From: Glaciihabitans sp. dw_435
GTDB lineage: Bacteria; Actinomycetota; Actinomycetes; Actinomycetales; Microbacteriaceae
Assembly: GCF_018449675.1 (NCBI RefSeq)
Contig: NZ_JAAVUZ010000001.1
Coordinates: 434,001 to 498,000, forward strand
Direction of reading: 5' to 3'
Length of the DNA: 64,000 nucleotides
Positions 41,293 to 50,631 of the stretch are shown here, piece by piece. Position numbers and translations under genes: made by a program. Position 1 is the stretch's first letter; every line of letters starts with the position of its first letter. The notes below the pieces were generated by a model, which saw nothing but the letters and a program-made list of their open reading frames with translations, had not been told where the DNA came from and did not search any database.

Positions 41293-42086
41293 TGACCGAG
41301 ATCGGCACGAGTACCGCCGAGTTCACGGTCGCGCTTCCGGGGCATCCCGAATCTGTCGTTCGCCTGTCCTGGGCAGCGGCGACCGACGTCGGAAAGCGGC
41401 GCCGGGCGAACGAGGACAGCTATGTCGCCCGGTCACCCATGTTCGCCGTAGCCGACGGTATGGGCGGTCACGCCGCGGGGGACCTTGCCAGCGCCGCTGT
41501 TGTCACGCGCCTTGCAGAAATGACAACGACAGACTTTCTTTCGGCCGCCGCGGTGGACACGGCACTTGTCCGTGCCACGGAGGACATCGATGTCGTGAGC
41601 GTCGGTAACGACATGGGCGTCGGAACCACGGCGACGGGCGCGATCCTTGCCGTCGAGGGTGGCAAGCCATACTTCGGTGTCTTTAACGTCGGTGACAGCC
41701 GGGTCTATAGCTACACGCCGCACGAGCTGGTGCAGGTGACGACCGACCATTCGGTGGTGCAGGAGATGGTCGATTCCGGTCTGATCAGCAGGGCACAGGC
41801 GGAGATTCATCCGGACAGCAACATCATCACCCGTGCGGTGGGCTTCGGGGAAGCACCCGAGGTGGACTACTGGCTGGTGCCCATGCGGGCGGGACTTCGT
41901 TTGCTCATTTGCTCCGACGGGCTGACCAAGGAAGTGGACGACCACGGGCTCCTGGCGGAACTCGCCGCCGGCCACAGTGCGCTGGACACGGCCGCTGCCC
42001 TCGTGCAGGCGGCTCTCGATGCCGGAGGTCGCGACAACGTGACCACGATCATCGTCGACGTACTGTCGGTACCCGCCGAAAATTAG
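41292..42086 (+). CDS. PP2C-family Ser/Thr protein phosphatase
   Basis: This 264-residue PPM phosphatase has intact metal-binding motifs: RRRANEDSYVARSP, VADGMGGHAAGDLASA, VFNVGDSRVYSYT, TTDHSVVQEMVDSG, LLICSDGLTKEVDDHGL and GGRDNVTTIIVDV. It lacks the membrane segment and extracellular domain of PstP, so it is cytoplasmic. It should reverse phosphorylation by the kinase encoded next, acting on the two FHA proteins or on the kinase itself. The ATG shares one base with the upstream stop. Confidence 0.93.
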   Translation: MTEIGTSTAEFTVALPGHPESVVRLSWAAATDVGKRRRANEDSYVARSPMFAVADGMGGHAAGDLASAAVVTRLAEMTTTDFLSAAAVDTALVRATEDIDVVSVGNDMGVGTTATGAILAVEGGKPYFGVFNVGDSRVYSYTPHELVQVTTDHSVVQEMVDSGLISRAQAEIHPDSNIITRAVGFGEAPEVDYWLVPMRAGLRLLICSDGLTKEVDDHGLLAELAAGHSALDTAAALVQAALDAGGRDNVTTIIVDVLSVPAEN

Positions 42087-42095
42087 GCACGAAAC

Positions 42096-42124
42096 GCCGC
42101 CCCCCGTTCGGGGGTAGAGGCGGC
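42096..42124 (+). other. GC-rich hairpin between the PP2C and kinase genes
   Basis: GCCGC (42096-42100) pairs with GCGGC (42120-42124), and an inner CCCCCG/CGGGGG stem closes on a two-base loop, with a bulge at 42115-42119. No T run follows. It may be a weak terminator or attenuator 20 bp before the TACAAT box of the kinase gene. Confidence 0.4.
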
Positions 42125-42145
42125 TAAACCGTGACATGGCCTGCC

Positions 42146-42188
42146 TACAATGGACAGATCTGTCGACTGGGCGAAGGGGTGGACCTTG
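42146..42188 (+). promoter_or_regulatory. -10 element and ribosome-binding site that decide the kinase start
   Basis: TACAAT (42146-42151) overlaps the first possible ATG (42150), so transcripts from it would begin at about 42158. They then carry GAAGGGG (42172-42179) in front of the TTG at 42186. This favours TTG 42186 as the start. No convincing -35 is seen. Confidence 0.4.
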
Positions 42189-43604
42189 GTACGACGCCTT
42201 CCGTCCGTGCCTCCGGTGCTTCCGGGGTTCTCCCACGTGCACGTCCTCGGCTCCGGTGGCTTCGCCGACGTTTTCCTGTTCGAGCAGAATATGCCTCGCC
42301 GCCAGGTCGCCGTCAAGGTGATGCTCAGCGAGGTTGTCAACGACCAGGTGCGGCAGATGTTCCAGGCCGAGGCGAACCTCATGGCACAGCTCAGCGCACA
42401 TCCGTCGATCCTCACCGTGTACCAGGCGAGCGTGTCATCCGATGGGCGTCCGTACCTGGTGATGGAGCTGTGCTCCTCGTCGCTGAGCACGCGCTACCGC
42501 AAGGAACGCATTCCCGTCGCCGAGGTGTTGCGGATTGCGGTCAAGATCGGCAGCGCCGTCGAGACCGCGCACCGTGCGGGAGTGCTCCACCGTGACATCA
42601 AGCCCAGCAATATTCTGCTGACGGCATATGGGCATCCGGTGCTGTCCGACTTCGGTATCGCTGCGACGCGGAGCGAGATGGAGGGTCAGGAATCCGTCGG
42701 GATGTCGATCCCCTGGTCGGCCCCGGAGGTGCTTCTCGATGAAACCCCGGGAAGCGTCGCGTCCGAGGTGTGGTCGTTGTCGGCAACCGTGTACTCCCTC
42801 CTGGCTGGGAGGTCGCCATTTGAAGCGCCCGGGGGGTCGAATTCGTCCACGGACGTCATCAACCGCATCACCAAGGCGAAGCCCTTGCCCATTGGTCGCC
42901 CCGATGTGCCGGCGAGTCTCGAGCGCGTGCTCGCGGCCGGAATGGCCCGGAAACCCGAAAACCGCCCCGGGAGTGTGCTCGAGCTGATCCACGAGTTCCA
43001 GGCGATCGAGAGCGAGCTGGGCGTGGCCCAGACCGCCATCGAGGTGGCCATGGATGACTGGGCCCTGGCGACCGTTGCTGACTTCGAAGACCGCACTGCT
43101 GTTCGCGGTGTCGCAAGCTCGCTCGCTCGCCCGGGCGCGCGACGTCGCCGCCGCAGCGCGCTGGCAAACTCGATTCCCTCGGCCAGTAGTGTCGCGGTGC
43201 TCGAGAGCAATCCGTCCGTGCGGTCCGCCAGCGCGACCACGGAGCCGAAGAAGAGCATGCAGACTCTCGCGTGGGTACTCCTGGCCAGCGCCATCGTCGT
43301 AATTGCGCTGGGAGTCACCGCCACCTTCATTCTCGTTCGGGCGGGCAACACGAGCATTCCCGTGGTCGCTGATGTCCAGGCATCCGTGTCCGCACGGTCG
43401 GTGGAATTCACCTGGCAGGATCCGGGCATTGCCGCTACCGACACCTTCCAGATCACGGCGGACGGGCAGGTCAGCAATCAGCGATCGACCAGCTTTGTGG
43501 TGGATGCGACCGCGGGCGACCGGGTGTGCGTGACCGTGTCGGTCAATCGTGACGGTAAGACGGGGTCGGCCAGCGGCGAAAAGTGCGTGGACGTCGGAGA
43601 ATGA
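42186..43604 (+). CDS. Membrane Ser/Thr protein kinase with an extracellular Fn3-like domain
   Basis: This 472-residue Hanks-type kinase has the glycine loop LGSGGFADVFL, ATP lysine K44, catalytic D137 in HRDIKPSN and DFG at D155. A juxtamembrane region with EDRTAVRG leads to one membrane helix (about 359-385). The extracellular part of about 85 residues looks like a single Ig/Fn3-type domain with two cysteines, not PASTA repeats. It corresponds to the kinase (pkb2) of the bifidobacterial PFNA cluster. A start at ATG 42150 would add 12 residues (MDRSVDWAKGWT) but overlaps the -10 box. It is followed nine bases later by the giant Ig/Fn3 gene. Confidence 0.92.
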   Translation: MVRRLPSVPPVLPGFSHVHVLGSGGFADVFLFEQNMPRRQVAVKVMLSEVVNDQVRQMFQAEANLMAQLSAHPSILTVYQASVSSDGRPYLVMELCSSSLSTRYRKERIPVAEVLRIAVKIGSAVETAHRAGVLHRDIKPSNILLTAYGHPVLSDFGIAATRSEMEGQESVGMSIPWSAPEVLLDETPGSVASEVWSLSATVYSLLAGRSPFEAPGGSNSSTDVINRITKAKPLPIGRPDVPASLERVLAAGMARKPENRPGSVLELIHEFQAIESELGVAQTAIEVAMDDWALATVADFEDRTAVRGVASSLARPGARRRRRSALANSIPSASSVAVLESNPSVRSASATTEPKKSMQTLAWVLLASAIVVIALGVTATFILVRAGNTSIPVVADVQASVSARSVEFTWQDPGIAATDTFQITADGQVSNQRSTSFVVDATAGDRVCVTVSVNRDGKTGSASGEKCVDVGE

Positions 43605-43613
43605 CGCGGCGTC

Positions 43614-46600
43614 GTGATTAGGACATGGATACGCCGCCACCGCTCGCTGTTCTTTACCGTGACCAGTGGAGTGGTTGTTGCGGCACTCATCGTCGTCGTC
43701 GCCGTGACGTCGACGGGGTTCACCGCGCAGAAACTTGACCTTGGCGACGCCGCCGTGTGGGTGTCGAACGGGTCCAAGCAGGCCGTCGGTCGGGCAAACA
43801 CCGAGGTGCTCGAGCTCAATTCGGTGGTGTCCGGAACCGGCAGCGACGTTGATGTTTTGCAGGGTGGGTCGACGGTGCTCGCCCTCGACCACGGCACGAG
43901 CAAGCTGGACATCATCGATCCGGCGACGTCGGCTATCTCTGACAGCGTCCCGCTGCCGCCGAGTCGTCCGCAGGTCTACCTGGCCGGTGACACAGCGGTC
44001 ATTCTCGCCCGCGGGACGGGGCAGCTGTGGATCACGCCGGTCAGCCAGCTCAGCACATTCGATGCGGAGGCGACGCCCACCCTGAGCCTTGGCGCCGACA
44101 CCATCGCGAGCATGGATGATGACGGTCGTATGTTCGTCTACTCACCGACCGCTGGTGCCGTCTACCGCATCGACCCGGAGGTTTCCGATGCGGTCCGGTC
44201 GACGGACAAGGTCACGATTCCGGCGACCGGCGATCTCAGCATCACCTCCGCGGGCGCACGCTGGGTCGTGCTGGACGCGACCGCCCGGCTGCTCTACACG
44301 GCCGATGGAACAGCGAGCGTCCCCGATCTGGCCGCGGCGGCGATCCTTCAGCAGCCCGGAGGGGATGCGACCCGGGTGCTCGTCGCAGACTCCACGGGGG
44401 TCTATTCCGCGGCCCTGCCGTCCCGCGTGGTCACCAAGATCGACACCGGGCGGTCGGGGACGGCCGCGGCCCCCCTTATCTCCGGCGGCTGCGTCTTCAC
44501 CGCATGGACGAGCGGCCAGGCTTGGCGGCAGTGCGCGAACGATCCGGCGGAGGGGTCCGTCCTCCCACTCTCCGCGATGCCCGCCAACGCGGAGCTTGGC
44601 TTCCACAGCAACGGCGACCGCGTGCTCCTCAATGACGGACTCGCGGGCGACTCGTGGGCGGTGCAGGCTTCGGGAGAGCTCATCAACAACTGGGCGGAGC
44701 TCATCCCGCCCGACGCAGACCAGTCGCAGCAAGACAATAACGAAGACACCCCTCCAGAGCAGGACAAGATCCAGCAGCCGCCGGTGGCAGTGGATGACTC
44801 GTTCGGAGCTCGCCCCGGGCGCGCAAGCGTGCTGCCCGTGCTGCTCAATGACTACGACCCCAACGGGGACGTGCTGGCCATCGACAGCGTCGGTGAGCTC
44901 GACGGCAGTTTCGGGCACATCGACCTGATCAACGACGGCCAACAGTTGCAGATCACTGTGACGGACGAGGCGTCGGGATCGGCGACGATCCGGTACACGA
45001 TCAGTGACGGGCGGGGTGGGACTGCGTCCGCCTCGGTGAAGGTGACCGTACGCACTCCCGCGCAGAACTCACCTCCGCAGCAGGTGCGATCGAGTACCGC
45101 GACGGTGGCGACCGGTGGACGGGTGACCACGCAGGTGCTGGGCGACTGGGTTGACCCCGACGGTGACGCGTTCTTCCTCAGCGCGGCATCCGCCCCCGCT
45201 CCCAATATTGTGACCTCGCGTCCGCAGGGGTCCGTGGTGTTCACGGACTCCGGTTCCGGGGCCGCGCTCAAGCAGGTGGCAATCGTTGTGTCGGATGGCT
45301 CGGCCGAGGGCACGGGAACCATCGCCATTACCGTGCGCGCCCAGGGCAAGGTTCCCATCGTCGCCGATCCCTTTATCGTGGTCGTCACCGCGAACTCCGA
45401 GGTGACGGTTCTCCCGCTCGAACACGTGCGGGGAGGAACCGGCGCGGTGCGGCTCAACAGCGTGCCCGCGCGCACGGGGTCGACAGTCACCCCCAGCTAC
45501 GAGGCGGGATCATTCCGCTTTACGAGTTCGCAGGTCGGCACCCACTACCTCGATTACGTGGTCACCGACGGTGACCTGTCGGCGACCGGCGTGGTGCGGG
45601 TAGAAGTCATCTCGCCTCCCGACGCCAACGCAAAGCCCGTCACCATTCCGAAGACGGTGTTTGTGCGGTCGCTGCAGACCGAGCGCGTGGACGTTGCCGG
45701 AACCGACATCGACCCGGCCGGAGGTGTCTTGCTCGTCACGGGAATCTCCGGTCTTCCCACCGCGTCCGGCGTCTCCACCGAGGTGCTCGAGCAGCGGTAT
45801 GTGCAGGTGCGGCTGAGCGCCCCGATCGACCAGCCGGTGACCTTCAACTACACCGTCAGCAACGGGCTCGCCGAGGCGCAGGGGATCATCACTGTCATCG
45901 AGATCGCCTCCCCGAGCCGGTTGCAGCCGCCCGTCGCCAACGATGACGAGATCACCGTGCGAGTCGGGGCGGCCATCGATATCCCGGTGCTCGACAATGA
46001 CGAGCACCCGGACGGCGAAGCGCTGACCCTGCTTCCCACCCTCGCCCGTGGTCTCCCTTCCGGCGCCGGTCTGCTCTTCGGCTCCGGCCGCGTGCTGCGC
46101 TACCTTGCCCCCGATCACACGGGCAACTTCACCGCCGTGTATCAGGTCGACGGCCCGGACGGCCAGAGCGCGCGGGCGCAGGTGCGCATCGCCGTGCGCG
46201 AGGCGGATGTCGCCACGAACAACGCTCCCGTGCCGTCGCCGATCGTCGCGCGGGCGCTCGCGGGGGAGACGGTGACCATCGCCGTCCCGCTGTCGGGCAT
46301 CGACCCCGACGGTGACTCTGTGCAACTCATCGGCCAGGCCACGAACCCGCAGAAGGGGTCGGTGGTGAGCGTCGATGCCGACTCGATCACCTACCGTGCC
46401 GGTGACTACTCCGTGGGAACGGACAGCTTCACGTACACGGTCGTCGACGCGCTCGGAGCGCGCGCGACCGGGACCGTCCGTGTCGGAATCACCGCGCGGG
46501 CGGATGGCGCCAGGAATCCCGTCGCGATCCTCGACGAGATCACCGTGCGTCCGGGGGTCACCGTCTCGGTGCAGGTGCTCGCCAACGATTCCGACCCCGA

Positions 46601-49600
46601 CGGCCGGCCGCTGCACGTCGTGAGCGTTGTTCCGAACGATCCGGTCACCCGCGCCTCGGTCGCCAACGAGCTGGTGTCGATCCGTCCACCTGACGTGCCG
46701 GGAACGTACGGTGTCGTCTACACGATTGACAACGGGTTCGGCGGGACGAGCTCGAACTTCGTCCGAGTGACCGTCGACCCGAATGCTCCTCTTGCCTTCC
46801 CGGTCGCGGGGGACACGGTGCTGACGCTCACCGACATCCTCGACCACCCGACCGTGGACGTCGCGGTGCTCGGCCACGTGTTCTTTGCCGACGGAAGTCC
46901 GTCCGCGCTCGGCGTGACCATCGATCCCGCTTACAGTTCGCGTGCGCAGGTGCTCGCCAACAAGCGCGTCCGGGTGACCGTGGAGAACGACAGCCAGATC
47001 ATCCCGTTCCGGGTCAGCCATCCCCAGGACCCCAACGTCTTCTCCTACGCCTTCATCTGGGTGCCCGGATTCCGGGATGCCCTGCCCCAGCTCAACCGCA
47101 ACGCGCCCGCCCTCACGGTCGCCAGCGAGGCGAAGCTCGTGATCCACCTCAATGATTACGTGCTCGCCGTCGGCGACAAGACGGTTCGGCTCACCGACGC
47201 CGGTTCGGTGACCGCCACGCACAGCAACGGAACCAACCTCGTCGTTGGGCCCGAGACCCTCACCTTCACCTCGGCGGACCGCTATTTCGGCGCAGCATCG
47301 ATCTCCTTCGAAGTGACGGACGGGGAATCAGCGGATGACCCGAATGGGCACACCGCGATTCTGGTGCTGCCCATCACGGTGTTGCCGCGTGAGAACCAGC
47401 CACCCACGTTTGCCGGCGCGGTGCTCGAGGTCGAGCCCGCGGAGTCGAAGCAGATCGACCTCGTGCGACTGACCAACTACCCCTACCCGGACGACACCGG
47501 CGAGCTGGTCTACACCGTCCTGAGCCCGCTTCCCGTCGGATTCACCTATGCCCTGTCCGGCCACCTCCTCACCCTGCGAGCCAACGAATCCGCCGCCACC
47601 GGCAGCATCACCAACATTTCCATCGGAGTGCGGGACAGCGCGTCGACCGGCCAGGCGGGACGCATCCAGCTCAACGTGGTGCCCTCGACGAAACCGCTGG
47701 CAACCGCGGCGACGGACGTGACCCAGGTGCGCCGGGGCGAGACATCCACCGTCGACGTCCTCGCCAACGACGCGGCGACCAACCCGTTCCCGGCGACGCC
47801 GCTGAGGGTCGTCGCGATCAGGGGAGTGGGAGGCAACCAGCTTCCCAAGGGCATCGCAGTCTCGCCCAGCCGCGACAAGAGCGAGCTCGCCGTGACGGTC
47901 GCCGCGTCCGCGAAGCCAGGCGAGACGGAACTTCAATATCAGATAGCGGATGCCACGGACGACCCCAACCGGTACGTGTGGGGCACCGTGCGCATCTCCG
48001 TGCAGGACAGGCCCGACCCGGTCTCCAATGTGCGGGTGGCGAGCTTCGCCGATCGGCAGCTCACCGTCGCCTGGAACAGTGGATCGTCGAACAACTCGCC
48101 GCTGACCGGGTACCACGTGGATCTCGCCGACCCGGCGACCGGCGCCGTGCTGGGAAGCGCCGACTGTGCCGGAGCGCAGTGTGAGGTCGCCACTCCGGGC
48201 AACGGACCGGACAACGCCGTGCGAATCGTGGTCGTCGCGAAGAATGCCGTGGGTGATTCCGACCCGGCGCAGAACGCCACCAACGTCTGGTCGGATGTGG
48301 TTCCGGATGCCCCCGCCAACGTGACCGCGACGCCGCTTGACCACGGCTTCCGCGTCCGCTGGGCCAAACCCGTCAACTCAGGCGGCGGTTCCGAGATCAC
48401 GAAGTACGTCCTTGACGTCGACGGTCTGCCGACGATCGAGGTGAGCGTGAACCCGCTGGACGCGCCCGGCACGCAGTACAGCCGCACCGTCACCGACCCC
48501 GGCATCGCGAACGGGTCGACCGTCGCGTTCAGCATCTCGTCGAGGAATTCGGCGGCGTCGACGCTCGCCTCGTGGAAGAAGGCAACCGGAGCGGCGCATC
48601 CGGCCGGCGATCCCGACCGCAAGGCCGCGCCGACCGCCTCCGCCGACATCGGCGAGGGAACGACCGCGACGCTCACCTGGCCGGGCGGATTCTCCGACGA
48701 CGGACGGCCGATCACCGAGTACTTCGCGGCGGTCTACACGAACGTCGCTCCGCTGTGCACGGTGGCGGGTGACCTCCCGGGACTGCCGCAGGTGGGTATC
48801 GCGAGTCCCGTGATCAAGCACGTGGGAACCGCGACGAGCACCACGTTCACGGGGCTGGCCCCGGACACACGCTACAAGTTTGTGGTGTTTGCCTTCAACG
48901 GTATGGGGTGCACCTCGAGCGTCGTCGTCGAAGCGACTCCCCGGGCACGGCCGGGCACCGTTACCTCGATTTCCACCCTGGCGGCGGACGGGTCATCCAC
49001 TCCCGAGCCGAACGGTGACTTCGCCTGGGATTACAAGCTGCGCTCGTTTACGACGACCACCATCGCCAGCCGCGCGTCCGACACGTTCATCTACAAGCTC
49101 AGCGGCGGGTCGATCGATGGCACGGAGCGCGGTCCGCGCACGCTGGGTTCCTTCCTCACGGCCGACGGCCAGCAGTATGGCGAGCGTGTGTCGGTGCAGG
49201 TCAAGGCCTGCCGTACGTATTCCGATGTCGGCACACCGCTGTGCAGCGCGAACTGGTCGGCGCCCTTCCCCGTGGGCGTGCCCGTGAGCAACAGCGCCCT
49301 CGGCGGACAGAACTTCACGCAGACTCCCGGCCAGGCCGTGCCGGCGCCGGACCCGACCGATCCCGCCGACCCGCCCGTCACGCCCGTGACGACGCCGGCG
49401 ACCGGCCAGTACAGCTGGACGTCTGCGCCTGCCGGCAACGGATACGATGCGGTGACCTATTCGTGCGGCGGTGGTGAGAGCGCGCTCGGGTCTGGCGCGG
49501 GCACGTGTGACGTGACCGAGTCGACGACGACGGATGACTCGGGCACGGCGGTTCCGACGGGCGACTTCCCCAGCCTCACCGTCACGATCACGGCCAACGG

Positions 49601-49646
49601 AACGCAGTATGTGAGAACGTACACATGGCAAAGCTTTCACTCGTAA
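43614..49646 (+). CDS. Giant surface protein: N-terminal anchor, propeller-like domain, tandem Ig-like repeats, Fn3 domains
   Basis: This 2010-residue protein is anchored by one N-terminal membrane helix (about 12-32). Residues 38-365 have the repeated hydrophobic/Gly pattern of a beta-propeller (LDIIDPATSAISDSVPLPPS, GAVYRIDPEVSDAVRS). An acidic/Gln spacer (about 366-385) leads to roughly ten cadherin-like/tandem Ig-like modules (about 390-1460) marked by DPDGD-type calcium-site-like motifs. Fn3 modules follow (about 1463-1780, PVSNVRVASFADRQLTVAWN, PDAPANVTATPLDHGFRVRW). A Pro/Thr-rich linker and a C-terminal domain with two cysteines close it. There is no LPXTG motif. It matches the fn3 gene of the PFNA cluster in position; the ligand is unknown. 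Confidence 0.9.
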   Translation: MIRTWIRRHRSLFFTVTSGVVVAALIVVVAVTSTGFTAQKLDLGDAAVWVSNGSKQAVGRANTEVLELNSVVSGTGSDVDVLQGGSTVLALDHGTSKLDIIDPATSAISDSVPLPPSRPQVYLAGDTAVILARGTGQLWITPVSQLSTFDAEATPTLSLGADTIASMDDDGRMFVYSPTAGAVYRIDPEVSDAVRSTDKVTIPATGDLSITSAGARWVVLDATARLLYTADGTASVPDLAAAAILQQPGGDATRVLVADSTGVYSAALPSRVVTKIDTGRSGTAAAPLISGGCVFTAWTSGQAWRQCANDPAEGSVLPLSAMPANAELGFHSNGDRVLLNDGLAGDSWAVQASGELINNWAELIPPDADQSQQDNNEDTPPEQDKIQQPPVAVDDSFGARPGRASVLPVLLNDYDPNGDVLAIDSVGELDGSFGHIDLINDGQQLQITVTDEASGSATIRYTISDGRGGTASASVKVTVRTPAQNSPPQQVRSSTATVATGGRVTTQVLGDWVDPDGDAFFLSAASAPAPNIVTSRPQGSVVFTDSGSGAALKQVAIVVSDGSAEGTGTIAITVRAQGKVPIVADPFIVVVTANSEVTVLPLEHVRGGTGAVRLNSVPARTGSTVTPSYEAGSFRFTSSQVGTHYLDYVVTDGDLSATGVVRVEVISPPDANAKPVTIPKTVFVRSLQTERVDVAGTDIDPAGGVLLVTGISGLPTASGVSTEVLEQRYVQVRLSAPIDQPVTFNYTVSNGLAEAQGIITVIEIASPSRLQPPVANDDEITVRVGAAIDIPVLDNDEHPDGEALTLLPTLARGLPSGAGLLFGSGRVLRYLAPDHTGNFTAVYQVDGPDGQSARAQVRIAVREADVATNNAPVPSPIVARALAGETVTIAVPLSGIDPDGDSVQLIGQATNPQKGSVVSVDADSITYRAGDYSVGTDSFTYTVVDALGARATGTVRVGITARADGARNPVAILDEITVRPGVTVSVQVLANDSDPDGRPLHVVSVVPNDPVTRASVANELVSIRPPDVPGTYGVVYTIDNGFGGTSSNFVRVTVDPNAPLAFPVAGDTVLTLTDILDHPTVDVAVLGHVFFADGSPSALGVTIDPAYSSRAQVLANKRVRVTVENDSQIIPFRVSHPQDPNVFSYAFIWVPGFRDALPQLNRNAPALTVASEAKLVIHLNDYVLAVGDKTVRLTDAGSVTATHSNGTNLVVGPETLTFTSADRYFGAASISFEVTDGESADDPNGHTAILVLPITVLPRENQPPTFAGAVLEVEPAESKQIDLVRLTNYPYPDDTGELVYTVLSPLPVGFTYALSGHLLTLRANESAATGSITNISIGVRDSASTGQAGRIQLNVVPSTKPLATAATDVTQVRRGETSTVDVLANDAATNPFPATPLRVVAIRGVGGNQLPKGIAVSPSRDKSELAVTVAASAKPGETELQYQIADATDDPNRYVWGTVRISVQDRPDPVSNVRVASFADRQLTVAWNSGSSNNSPLTGYHVDLADPATGAVLGSADCAGAQCEVATPGNGPDNAVRIVVVAKNAVGDSDPAQNATNVWSDVVPDAPANVTATPLDHGFRVRWAKPVNSGGGSEITKYVLDVDGLPTIEVSVNPLDAPGTQYSRTVTDPGIANGSTVAFSISSRNSAASTLASWKKATGAAHPAGDPDRKAAPTASADIGEGTTATLTWPGGFSDDGRPITEYFAAVYTNVAPLCTVAGDLPGLPQVGIASPVIKHVGTATSTTFTGLAPDTRYKFVVFAFNGMGCTSSVVVEATPRARPGTVTSISTLAADGSSTPEPNGDFAWDYKLRSFTTTTIASRASDTFIYKLSGGSIDGTERGPRTLGSFLTADGQQYGERVSVQVKACRTYSDVGTPLCSANWSAPFPVGVPVSNSALGGQNFTQTPGQAVPAPDPTDPADPPVTPVTTPATGQYSWTSAPAGNGYDAVTYSCGGGESALGSGAGTCDVTESTTTDDSGTAVPTGDFPSLTVTITANGTQYVRTYTWQSFHS

Positions 49647-49659
49647 TGGAGAACCAAGA

Positions 49660-50631
49660 ATGACCATGACACCCGAACAGGCCATCTGGTTCTCGGAGAC
49701 CTTCGCGCGTCTCGTCACGAACGTCGAGAAAGTGGTCATGGGGAAGACCTTTGTCATCCGACTCGGCTTCACCTCGCTGCTGAGCGGCGGGCACCTGCTG
49801 CTGGAGGATTTCCCCGGCACGGGAAAGACCTCCCTCGCGCGCGCCATGGCGCAGACGGTGCAGGGAACGAGCAGCCGGGTGCAGTTCACGCCCGACCTTC
49901 TGCCCGGCGACATCACCGGTGTCAGCATCTTCGATCAGCGCACCAACGACTTCGAGTTTCACCACGGGCCGATCTTCGCCAACATCGTGCTGGCCGACGA
50001 AATCAACAGGGCAAGCCCGAAGACCCAGGCGGCGTTGCTCGAGGTCATGGAGGAGGGACGGGTGACCGTTGACGGCGTCAGCCACGACGTGGGAAGCCCG
50101 TTCATGGTCATCGCGACCCAGAACCCCATTGAACAGGCGGGCACCTACCGGTTGCCCGAGGCGCAACTCGACCGTTTCCTCATGAAGACCTCGATCGGGT
50201 ACCCCGACCACGCGTCGACCCTTCGCATTCTCGAGGGAGCGGAGACGTCCGCCCACACCGTGACGCTGAACAGCATCGTCACCGCGGAGGTCGTGCTGAG
50301 CATGGCAGCGCTGGCCCGTACCGTGCACGTCGACCCGTCCATCAATGACTACATTTCCCGTCTCGTCGACGCGACCCGGTCGGCCGTCGAGGTCAGGCTC
50401 GGCGTGAGCGTGCGCGGAGCGCTGGCGCTCGTGCGGGCTTCCAAGACACTCGCCGCCGCCAACGGCCGCCACTACGTGATTCCGGATGACGTCAAGGCGC
50501 TGGCCGAACCCGTGCTCGCGCACCGGCTGGTGTTGGACCCCGAGGCCGAGTTCGAGGGTGTCACCACCTCCAGCATCATCGCCCAGATCCTCATCGAGAC
50601 TCCGCCACCGAGTGACAGGCAAGCCGTGTGA
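49660..50631 (+). CDS. MoxR-family AAA+ ATPase
   Basis: This 323-residue AAA+ ATPase has Walker A LEDFPGTGKTSLARAM (K56), Walker B FANIVLADEINRASPKTQAA (D113), a sensor-1 region VIATQNPIEQAGTYRLPEAQ and the C-terminal lid with HYVIPDDVKALAEPVLAHRL. MoxR proteins remodel or activate partner complexes, nearly always alongside DUF58 proteins, as here. It starts 13 bases after the giant gene, and its stop overlaps the DUF58 start by four bases. Confidence 0.95.
   Translation: MTMTPEQAIWFSETFARLVTNVEKVVMGKTFVIRLGFTSLLSGGHLLLEDFPGTGKTSLARAMAQTVQGTSSRVQFTPDLLPGDITGVSIFDQRTNDFEFHHGPIFANIVLADEINRASPKTQAALLEVMEEGRVTVDGVSHDVGSPFMVIATQNPIEQAGTYRLPEAQLDRFLMKTSIGYPDHASTLRILEGAETSAHTVTLNSIVTAEVVLSMAALARTVHVDPSINDYISRLVDATRSAVEVRLGVSVRGALALVRASKTLAAANGRHYVIPDDVKALAEPVLAHRLVLDPEAEFEGVTTSSIIAQILIETPPPSDRQAV

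Noticed and set aside
45510-47222. A 570-codon minus-strand open frame inside the giant Ig/Fn3 gene
   Set aside because: The plus strand has consistent Ig-like modules throughout; the antisense frame is Arg/Gly/Asp/His-rich without a fold.
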